DNA of 64,000 bases, taken from positions 4,650,001 through 4,714,000 of the forward strand of contig OY970389.1 in NCBI GenBank assembly GCA_963720235.1, in the 5' to 3' direction. A model generated the notes under the pieces. That model saw only the letters and a list, made by a program, of their open reading frames with translations, did no database searches and was not told the DNA's origin. Shown here piece after piece: positions 44,491-52,600 of the stretch; within the stretch, counting starts at the first letter, position 1, and every line of letters starts with the position of its first letter. The DNA is from JACMLC01 sp963720235. GTDB taxonomy: Bacteria > Acidobacteriota > Blastocatellia > Pyrinomonadales > Pyrinomonadaceae. The position numbers were made by a program, and so were the translations under genes.

Positions 44491-44793
44491 ATGGATACGA
44501 TTTCCGAGCAGGAGTTCAAGCGGCTCTGCGATGAGATTTACAGAGACCGTGCTGAAGTTTATCAACTCCTGCCGAGTGTCTCCAAAAGAGATGCGCTGCT
44601 CTGGATGCTCCTTGGAAGTCTAGCGGTTTTGTTGAGCGTGCCTGAAGAGGAGCAGCCGTTTGTGGATTCTGCTGCAAGCCGAGACCCGTACGGCGAGGCC
44701 ATCGTCAGTCTCCTAGAAGAGCGCACCGCTCCCATCTTTGACCCGAAAGTTTACCTCGCAGAGTTATCTGAAAAACTGGAAGCCGAGTTTTAG
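44491..44793 (+). CDS. Small hypothetical protein
   Basis: 100 residues from MDTISEQEF at 44491; the frame opens at 44362 without a better start. Helix-rich and acidic: EQEFKRLCDEIYRDRAEVYQ, RDALLWMLLGSLAVLLSV (a possible membrane helix), AIVSLLEERTAPIFDPKVYL, LSEKLEAEF. I do not recognise a family. No good ribosome site. Confidence 0.5.
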   Translation: MDTISEQEFKRLCDEIYRDRAEVYQLLPSVSKRDALLWMLLGSLAVLLSVPEEEQPFVDSAASRDPYGEAIVSLLEERTAPIFDPKVYLAELSEKLEAEF

Positions 44794-44828
44794 GTCGGAA
44801 GCCAATTCAAAAATTAAGAAGCAATTCT

Positions 44829-44915
44829 TTGCGGTCTTATGTTTTTCTTTGCGCCACCAGCGTGAACCGTTCGTTGAGGTTTCACGCAAAGACGCTAAGA
44901 AAAACGGAAGCTCGC
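44829..44915. repeat. Word-type inverted repeat (TTTGCG)
   Basis: CTTTGCGGTCTTATGTTTTTC (44828 region) and TTTGCG face CGCAAAGACGCTAAGAAAAAC and CGCAAAGAG. Sits between the small gene and the TPR protein. Confidence 0.6.
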
Positions 44916-44954
44916 AAAGAGAGTGCGAATGATTTCTGTTTGAGGGAGGTTCTC

Positions 44955-45893
44955 ATGAAGAAGAATCTGCGGTTAATCGTCCACGTGCTCTTTGGCCTGA
45001 TTGTGTTGCAACAGGCTGGAATCGTTTCAGCGCAGCAGAGCCAGACTGCGCCCGCGCAATCCGTCACGCCTGAGATGCGAAGTGAGGCTAACAATTTTTA
45101 CCAGCAACAGGATTGGGCCAACGCCGCGAAAGCTTATGAAGCTATCACAAAGCTTGAAGCCAAAAATGCCGGAGCATGGAGTCGCCTCGGCGCATCGCTG
45201 CTTTCGCTTGGCAAATACGAGAAGGCCGTCGAAGCTCTCAAGCATTCCAACGAGCTGAGCGCGAACGCGACGACGATGTATAACCTCGCGTGCGGCTATG
45301 CGCGTTTGCAAGATAAGGCGCGTGCGTTTGAGTGGCTCGATAAAGCTATGCAGGCAGGCTTTAATCAGCCGCAAGCAATGAGCGCGGACGCAGACCTTGA
45401 GAGCCTGCGCGGTGAAGCTCGTTTCAAAGAGCTCGTCGCCAGAGCGCAGGCCAATGCCAAGCCATGCTCTGTGCAACCTTTGAACCGGCAGTTCGATTTC
45501 TGGGTTGGCGAATGGACTGTCGAGAATCCGCAGGGGCAGCGCGCAGGGACGAGCAGCGTGCAATTAATTCTCGGCGATTGCGTGGTCTTTGAAAATTGGA
45601 GCGGCGCGGGCGGCGGCGATGGCAAGAGCTTCAATTTTTATAATGCACAGAAAGGCAAGTGGCAGCAGACATGGGTGGATGCCGTCGGCGGCACGGTTGA
45701 ATTTACAGGAGAATACAAGGACGGCAAGATGCTCTACACGGCGGAGACGGTTGCGCAGAACACGAAGACGCTGCATCGCATGACATTCTTCAATCTCTCT
45801 CCAACGCGCGTCCGGCAACTCTGGGAGCAATCAACAGACGGCGGCAAAGTCTGGACAGTGGCTTTCGATGGCATGTACGTGAGAAAGCTGTGA
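44955..45893 (+). CDS. Exported TPR protein with DUF1579-like domain
   Basis: 312 residues from ATG 44955 (GGGAGG eight bases upstream). Signal peptide LRLIVHVLFGLIVLQQAGIVSAQ. About three TPR units follow (NNFYQQQDWANAAKAYEAI, AGAWSRLGASLLSLGKYEKA, TMYNLACGYARLQDKARAFE). The C-terminal half (about 180-312) is a beta-barrel-like domain: RQFDFWVGEWTVENPQGQRA, CVVFENWSGAGGGDGKSFNF, like DUF1579 or SRPBCC-type proteins. Located in the periplasm. Function unknown. A strong terminator follows at 45949. Confidence 0.8.
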   Translation: MKKNLRLIVHVLFGLIVLQQAGIVSAQQSQTAPAQSVTPEMRSEANNFYQQQDWANAAKAYEAITKLEAKNAGAWSRLGASLLSLGKYEKAVEALKHSNELSANATTMYNLACGYARLQDKARAFEWLDKAMQAGFNQPQAMSADADLESLRGEARFKELVARAQANAKPCSVQPLNRQFDFWVGEWTVENPQGQRAGTSSVQLILGDCVVFENWSGAGGGDGKSFNFYNAQKGKWQQTWVDAVGGTVEFTGEYKDGKMLYTAETVAQNTKTLHRMTFFNLSPTRVRQLWEQSTDGGKVWTVAFDGMYVRKL

Positions 45894-45948
45894 GCAGTAG
45901 GCAGTGGGCAGTAAAAAACAGAAAGCAGATTAGAGAAAGCAAATATAA

Positions 45949-45989
45949 AAAAGCAGCGGGCAGTAAGTTACTTACTGCCCGCTGCTTTT
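45949..45989. terminator. Bidirectional terminator
   Basis: AAAAGCAGCGGGCAGTAAGT (45949-45968) faces ACTTACTGCCCGCTGCTTTT (45970-45989) perfectly. It stands between the convergent TPR and S41 protease genes and has T-runs on both sides. Confidence 0.85.
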
Positions 45990-46010
45990 CTCTTTCGCTT
46001 TTACTGCCCA

Positions 46011-47726
46011 CTATTCAGTAGGATTGCGTTTGTTCTGGGCCGTCTGGGCCAGTTCGCGCGCGCGTGGCAGGAGGTCTATGGCCTTTGTGATTTGCGGGTC
46101 GTCTGCGTTGAAGACTTGGAAAGCTGTGACGGAACCATAGGCCGCAGTCACGATTTCATAACGCAGTTGCCGCTCAATGTATGCGCGCTCTTTATCAAGC
46201 AGCGCGGGCGTCACCTTAAAGACGGGCTTTGATGCCACAAAATCTTTAAAGGCTTTGAAGAGCGCATCCGTCATCGGAAAGTCTGCCGCCTGCAAGTCAT
46301 GCTCAAACTGAATCGGACGCTGCACTTTGTAGGCGTCGAAGCCCTGTACGCGGCCCGCTATAAGTTCGAGCGCGAAGGCAAAGACAGGATCGGTCACGCG
46401 TTGCTGCAAGGGCGAGATAAGACGCGGGCTGACAGTCTCGTCCGGCGAGATGCCGCCGCCGCCATAGACCACGCGGCCAGTGTCTGTGCGTTTCTCTTCC
46501 TGTCCTGTCGGCGCAGCCGGGCGATTGGCGTCGCGCGTCGTTCCGCCCTGCGTGTAGTAGTCATAAAAACCCGCGTTCGAGTAGTCGCGTTGAATCAGGC
46601 GACCGGACGGCGTGTAGTACTTGCCGATGGTCAGCAAGAGCGCAGAGCCGTATTCGAGCGGGAAAGGAATCTGGACCAGACCTTTGCCAAAGCTTGTCTC
46701 GCCGACAATCAATGCGCGGTCGTGGTCTTGCAAAGCTCCCGCGACAATCTCCGAAGCAGACGCGCTGCCGCGATTGACGAGCACGACGAGCGGCGTCATA
46801 TCCGGTTTCTCGTTGTCCGCATGATAAGGCTGCGTGCTGCCGCGAACTCTGCCCTTCTGCGTGAGAATCAACTGCCCGCGTTGAAGGAATGTATTGGCGA
46901 CTCGCACTGCCTGATTGAGAAGTCCGCCGCCGTTGCCTCTGAGGTCAAGCACTAGAAGCTTCATGCCCTGCGCGTGCAGGCTTTCGAGCGCGGCTGTGAA
47001 CTCATCCGCCGTCGTCAGGTTAAAGCCTCCGGTCATCGCTACGTATCCGACGCCCGGACGAATCATGTAAGCTTCCGGTATCGAAGGCTGCGGCACAGCG
47101 TCGCGTGTAATCTCAACTGTCTCGACTTTGCGCGTTCCAGCGCGCTCGACCGTTACCTTGACAACAGAACCGCGCGGGCCTCTGAGGTGCGTGCGCACAT
47201 CGTAGTAAGGCTTGCCTTTCATGTCCTTGCCGTCAACTTCAACTATCTTGTCGCCATAGCGAAGACCTGCGCGATGCGCCGGAGCATTATCAAAGGTCGC
47301 GCGAATGTATGTGTTGACCTTGTCGCCTTCGCGCAAATCACCGATGGTCGCGCCGATGCCGTAATACTCCGAACGCTGGTCTGTACGAAACTCGTCAAAC
47401 TCCGCGCGGTCGAAATAGTTCGAGTGCGGGTCAAGCGAGCGCAGCATGCCCGTGATGGAAGATTTAAAGACGGCGTTATAGTCGAGCTTGTTGCCGTCAA
47501 TATATTTGTCCTGAATGAGCGTCAGAGCCTCTGCGATGTCCGTCTCAATGTTCTCTGCATCGGCCACTTTGCGCTCGCGCGTCGAACGCGCAGACGCAGG
47601 GCCGCTCGCAGTTGTCTCCGTCGAAGCCGTCTGGCTTGAGCTATTTTTCTGTCCGTAAATAAATGCGGGGAGCGTTAAGGCTGTGATGAGCAGCAAGCTG
47701 AGCGCAAATAAAACCTTGTTTCTCAC
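46011..47726 (-). CDS. S41 carboxyl-terminal processing protease
   Basis: 571 residues from GTG 47726, which has GAGGAG nine bases upstream; the longer frame (47882) starts in unlikely sequence. Signal segment LFALSLLLITALTLPAFIYG. Domain order: helical N part, PDZ (GLRYGDKIVEVDG), then the S41 domain with VLDLRGNGGGLLNQA, catalytic Ser in NRGSASASEIVAGAL and the Lys in GETSFGKGLVQ. Periplasmic CtpA-like endoprotease that trims or degrades envelope proteins. Convergent with the TPR gene. Confidence 0.93.
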   Translation of the reverse strand: MRNKVLFALSLLLITALTLPAFIYGQKNSSSQTASTETTASGPASARSTRERKVADAENIETDIAEALTLIQDKYIDGNKLDYNAVFKSSITGMLRSLDPHSNYFDRAEFDEFRTDQRSEYYGIGATIGDLREGDKVNTYIRATFDNAPAHRAGLRYGDKIVEVDGKDMKGKPYYDVRTHLRGPRGSVVKVTVERAGTRKVETVEITRDAVPQPSIPEAYMIRPGVGYVAMTGGFNLTTADEFTAALESLHAQGMKLLVLDLRGNGGGLLNQAVRVANTFLQRGQLILTQKGRVRGSTQPYHADNEKPDMTPLVVLVNRGSASASEIVAGALQDHDRALIVGETSFGKGLVQIPFPLEYGSALLLTIGKYYTPSGRLIQRDYSNAGFYDYYTQGGTTRDANRPAAPTGQEEKRTDTGRVVYGGGGISPDETVSPRLISPLQQRVTDPVFAFALELIAGRVQGFDAYKVQRPIQFEHDLQAADFPMTDALFKAFKDFVASKPVFKVTPALLDKERAYIERQLRYEIVTAAYGSVTAFQVFNADDPQITKAIDLLPRARELAQTAQNKRNPTE

Positions 47727-47952
47727 GCGACGAATCTCCTCTAAAACTGACCATGTGTTGCATTGGCCCGACGGGCCATGTCGGGGCAGTATAACACGCT
47801 GCCATGAGCAGGCTCTAAGGCCGCTCTTGTCAAAAATGTAAAATTTAAGATGCCGAACTATGCGAAAAAGTAGGCAGACCAATGCAAAATTAAAAATTAA
47901 AAATGCAAAAGTCGGGAGTGAATTTCATTTTGCGTTTTCCACTTTTAATTTT

Positions 47953-48064
47953 ACGCTAGTTCGACAGTATCGGAATGCGGCTCTGCCGCCCGTGCTGTGC
48001 GGAAAGCCAGTGGCTTTCCGCACAGCACGGGCGGCAGAGCCGCTTATCTCGCGCCTCACGTTAA
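47953..48064. repeat. MITE-like element with 67-bp perfect palindrome
   Basis: A 33-bp perfect inverted repeat (47977-48009 with 48011-48043), one-base centre, begins GCGGCTCTGCCGCCCGTG. Left end GCTAGTTCGACAGT (47955 region) and right end CTCGCGCCTCACGTTAAT (48046-48064) match the other elements. Part of the ribBA upstream region. Confidence 0.8.
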
Positions 48065-48109
48065 TATTGCATTCCGCTGTCTCAGTAATATTGCATTCCG
48101 CTGTCTCAG
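48062..48109. repeat. 24-bp tandem duplication
   Basis: TAATATTGCATTCCGCTGTC plus four more bases (48062-48085) is repeated exactly at 48086-48109, abutting the right end of the palindromic element, 74 bp before ribBA. Confidence 0.9.
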
Positions 48110-48182
48110 TCGCAAAAAAAGGGACTTTCGGGTAACATATATCAGCTATCCAACTCCCCTGTTCTGTTGAGCGATAAGAATT

Positions 48183-49391
48183 ATGCCCTTTGCTTCGATT
48201 GAAGAGGCCGCGCGCGAGATTAGCGACGGTCGGATGATTATTATTGTTGATGATGAGAGCCGCGAGAACGAGGGCGACCTTGTCTGCGCGGCTGAGAAGG
48301 TGACGCCGGACATCATCAACTTTATGGCGACGCACGCGCGCGGGCTCATCTGCATGCCACTCACGGAAGAGCGTTGCGACGAACTGCACCTGACGATGCA
48401 GGTCGCAGACAATACCTCTTTTCTCGGCACAGCCTTTACGGTTTCGATTGAAGCGCGCAAAGGCGTCACGACTGGCATCTCCGCTTCTGACCGCGCGACG
48501 ACTATCCTGACGGCTGTTGACCCCAAGACGCGCCCGCAAGACCTCGCGCGTCCCGGCCACATTTTTCCATTGCGCGCACGCACGGGCGGCGTCCTTATGC
48601 GTCCCGGCCAGACGGAAGCAAGTGTGGACATGGCGCGCATCGCAGGTCTCTATCCGGCGGGCGTCGTCTGCGAGATTATGAACCCGGACGGCACGATGGC
48701 TCGCCTCCCGCAACTCGAAGTCTTTGCCAAAGAGCATGACTTGAAAATCATCTCCGTCGCAGACCTCGTGCGCTATCGCATACGCAAAGAGACTCTTGTC
48801 AGGCGTGCTGTCGAGACGGATGTCCCGACTGTTTACGGCACGTTCAGAGCAGTCGCTTTTGAAAATATCATGAACGGCGAAGTGCATCTGGCGATGATTA
48901 TGGGCGACGTGGCGACGGACGAGCCTGTGCTGGTCCGTGTGCATACGGAGAACATTACCTTTGCGATGTTCGGCGCGCTCGTCGGCGACACAGGCTTTCA
49001 GCTTCACACCGCGCTCGAAAAAATCGCAGCCGCAGGGCGCGGCGTCGTGCTCTATCTCAGACAGCGCGAGCACAATCTGGATTTGATTCACCAGTTGAAG
49101 ACTTACGCCTTGATGCAGGAAGAGAAGATGAGCGCGCAGGATGCGAGCATCGTGACGGGCTATGGCGCGGGACGCGACTACGGCGTCGGCGCACAGATTT
49201 TGCATGAGCTTGGCCTGCGCCGCATTCTGCTGATGAGCAACCATCCCCCCAGAGTGGCTGCGCTCGAAGGCTTCGGGCTGGAAGTCATCGGCAGCGTGCC
49301 GCTCGGCGCACCCGCCGCCGAAAAAGAGATGTCCGACACACGTCGGATAAAAGCTGCGCTGCCGGAAGATAAGGAAACTACTTACGAGTGA
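48183..49391 (+). CDS. ribBA: RibBA-type protein: DHBP synthase plus degenerate GTP cyclohydrolase II half
   Basis: 402 residues. Residues 1-200 are a complete 3,4-dihydroxy-2-butanone-4-phosphate synthase (RibB): DDESRENEGDLVCAAE, ATHARGLICMPLT and RTGGVLMRPGQTEASVDMA with its metal and substrate residues. The rest follows the GTP cyclohydrolase II fold, but the zinc cysteines are missing: RVHTENITFAMFGALVGDTG where RVHSECLTGD-type with three Cys is expected. So this half is probably not a GTP cyclohydrolase. RibBX-type fusions with a dead RibA half are known in Proteobacteria. It feeds the xylene side of riboflavin synthesis. No FMN riboswitch seen in the 456-bp upstream gap. Confidence 0.92.
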   Translation: MPFASIEEAAREISDGRMIIIVDDESRENEGDLVCAAEKVTPDIINFMATHARGLICMPLTEERCDELHLTMQVADNTSFLGTAFTVSIEARKGVTTGISASDRATTILTAVDPKTRPQDLARPGHIFPLRARTGGVLMRPGQTEASVDMARIAGLYPAGVVCEIMNPDGTMARLPQLEVFAKEHDLKIISVADLVRYRIRKETLVRRAVETDVPTVYGTFRAVAFENIMNGEVHLAMIMGDVATDEPVLVRVHTENITFAMFGALVGDTGFQLHTALEKIAAAGRGVVLYLRQREHNLDLIHQLKTYALMQEEKMSAQDASIVTGYGAGRDYGVGAQILHELGLRRILLMSNHPPRVAALEGFGLEVIGSVPLGAPAAEKEMSDTRRIKAALPEDKETTYE

Positions 49392-49452
49392 AGGGAAACG
49401 GCGCACAGCTTGCCTGTTAAGATCGAGGGGACAAGAATGAGGAAAGATAATT

Positions 49453-49551
49453 TCCCGCAAAGGCGCAAAGGCGCAAAGAGAAGACGCAATGGAATTGAAT
49501 GCTTAATTATCTTGCGTGCTTCCTTTGCGCCTTTGCGCCTTTACGCGAAAC
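49453..49551. repeat. Word-type inverted repeat (GCAAAGGC)
   Basis: TTTCCCGCAAAGGCGCAAAGG faces CCTTTGCGCCTTTACGCGAAA. Between ribBA and tamB. Confidence 0.78.
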
Positions 49552-49614
49552 TTGCTTTTTCATTTCCAACTATTTCGGTTTAAGATTTCGACTCTCCCTC
49601 TTTAATCTGAACTT

Positions 49615-52600
49615 ATGCCCGTGGATGACCGCGATGAACTCCCCGACGCCCCCGTGCCGCCGGAGAGCAAAGAGCCTGAAGTTTCCGACGCGCTCAAATC
49701 GGAGACGGATGCACCCTTGCCTGCGCGCGCAGAGGCTATCGCCGAGCGCGATGCAGATCGGCCTGAGCCGAGCACGCCGCAAGGACGCCGCCGTCGCTAT
49801 CTGACGCGCCGCAATGCTGTCATCGCCACACTTGCCATCGCAGTCATCACAGTCTCTCTCATCCTGCTCGCCATGCTTGCCTATCGTCTCGGCTACGTTG
49901 ACCGCTACGTCGCCGGACAGATTAAGAACACGCTCGCGGAGTATGGCATTCGCGCGGAGATAAAACATTTCGAGACAAAATTCTCGCCGCGCACGGTCGA
50001 GATGCGCGAGATAGAGCTTTACGATATGCAGACGGGCGCGCCCCTGGGCAACATCAAAAAGATGCTCGCCACCGTACGCATCGAAGACCTCTATGCTTTG
50101 AACCTCAGGCGCAACGTCAATCTTGAATCGCTCGAAATTGACGGCCTCGAAATCTGGGTCAAGTTTGACGAAGCTGGCCGCTCAAATTTCAGCAATTTAA
50201 AACTTCCCGCGCCAGACCCGAATCGCCGCATACTTTTTTCTTACTCGACAGCCAACATCAAGATTGCTAACTCCTTCGTACACTACGGCGACGAGCGTTA
50301 CGACATCGCGGGCGAAGCGCGCAACATCGTCGCCACCATCGAGCCTGAAAATCCGAACGCGCCAGCAGAGAGTTGGTCCAATCGCGTCAACCTCGCCTTT
50401 AGCAATTCATCCTTCATCTACGAAGGCCGCCCCGTCAATGACATCAGCGTCAATGTGCGCGGGCGCGCCAATCAAACGCGCGCGGAGATTGACGAGTTGA
50501 TTTTAAAATCGCCGCTTGCCGAAGCGCGGCTCAATGGAGTGATGGACGATTGGCGCGCTCTGCGTTATCGCATGCAGATAACTTCGACTGTGGATTTGAC
50601 GCAGGCTTCCGATGTCCTGCAAGCGGGCGCGACCCTGCGCGGCGATGGCAAATTTACAGGCACAGTCAGCGGCGAAGGCTCGCGCTATCAGGTTGACGGC
50701 GAGATTAAATCGGACGCGCTCGCGGCGGACGGCGTGCGCCTCAAAGCTTTGACCATCAGCGGGCGCGGGAAGGGCGACGGCGCAACATACGAAGCCAACG
50801 GACGCGCGGTCGCAGAGCTTTTGACGGCTGGCGATTTTCAGTTGAACGCGCTGCAAATCGTCGGCAATGTGATGGGTACTGGCACGGATTTTAAATGGCT
50901 CGGAGAATTGTATGCGGCCTCTGCGAAAGTTCCGGGCGGGACGACCATCGCGGGTTTGATTCTCTCTGATGCTGTCGCGGAATCTCGCGACGATGTCCTG
51001 ACGGCCAACGCGCCGCGCGCGACTGCGAATAGCATTCGTTTGACGGATGCGACGGTCAGCAATGCTCAGGCTTCGGATGTGCGTGTGCGTTCGGAAAGAG
51101 GAGTCACCACAGCTTCCGCTTCAAGCGTGCGCGCGGGAAATGTCACGACATCGGACGCACGCATCAATGGCCTCGTGGCGAGTGATGTTAATGCCGTTGA
51201 CCGCGACGGCACAACGAATGTGACCATCGGAAAATTAAATGTCGGCGGCGTACTCGCTTCCGGCGCGCAGATTGGCAGCCTCAATATCGCTGGCGTTCGC
51301 CTCGCCATACGCGACGGGCGCGTTGAGGGCTCATCGGGCGACATCAATGCTGGAACAGTTGCACTCGCTAAGACGAAAGATTCTCCCGGCGGTAAGCTTG
51401 AGAATGTGCGACTCGCGCGGCCAGTGTTTACGCTTGAGCCTGCGGGACGTTATCGCGTGACTGCTGATTTGAGTCTCGGCGGCGGCGTTCTGGGCCAGGT
51501 CAATCTGGGTGGCGCGCGCGCCGCAGTCGTTGCGACAAACAATCAGATTCAGCTTAATAATTTTACAGCTGAAATCATGAACGGCAGCGCGGCGGGCAAT
51601 GCCACGATAAGCACTAACCAGCGCGGCACATCAAAGGTCGCGGCGGATTTTAAGAATCTTGACATCGGAAAACTTCTCGCGCTCGCCTCTGGCCGCGTCG
51701 TCCCGCTCGCGGGCAGCACGAACGGCAATGTTGATCTCACTTTTCCGGGAACGAATGTCGGGCTTGCAAGCGGCGTCGTGCAGGCGGCTTTTTCCGCCGA
51801 GACCGGAAGCGAAGAGAGCGGCAATACTTCTCTCAACGGTGTCATCTCGCTCAACGCGACGCGCGGCGTCTTTAACATCGAGCGCGCCAATCTTAAAACG
51901 GATGCCAGCGAATTGACCGCGACGGGACGCTTCTCTTTCGAGAGCGATGATTCGGATTTGCAGCTTGATTTGACTTCCGAAGATGCTACGGAATTGCAGC
52001 GCGTCCTGCTCGCCTCAGGCTTTTTCCCTGAAGTCGAAGAAGAGTTTGAGAAGTATGGCATAGAGGTCGCGGGCAGTCTCTCTTTCAAAGGCAACCTGCG
52101 CGGCAGGCTGACAGACCCAAGCATTGATGGCGAAGCTTCCGTCGAGCGTTTTGTGATGGGCGAGCGTGAGCTTGGCGAGTTGCAGGCGCGGCTCAACATC
52201 ACGCCCGAACTCATCAGCGTGCCGGAAGGTCGCCTCACAGAACGCGACGGCGGCAGCATACAGTTTGCGCTCAACGCTCCGCGCACGGGCGAAAACAATA
52301 TCTCGCTCGAAGCGCAGCTTGAGAAAGCCAATGCCGGAAACCTGATTGCCGCGCTGCCGTTTATCAAAAAGAGCACGCGCGAGAGCTTGAGCAGTTTGCG
52401 CTCTGATGTCTCTGGCCGTCTGAATGTGACAGGCTTGCCGGATGCAATGGTCGGCAACGCAGACCTCAACTTTGCAGAAGGAAGCATCGGCGGCGAGCCT
52501 TTTGATAGCATCATTGCACGCGCTACCTTGAACGGCTCGACCGTCAATCTGGAAACTGTTGACGCGCGCTTCAAAGCCGGGCGCGTCGTGGCGAACGGCA

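Noticed and set aside
47727..48182. FMN riboswitch before ribBA
   Set aside because: No AGGGYA/GRGG core or conserved stems seen; the gap is filled by palindromic repeats.
47925..49460. 511-codon minus-strand open frame
   Set aside because: Antisense shadow of ribBA, Arg/His/Cys-rich with no recognisable domains.
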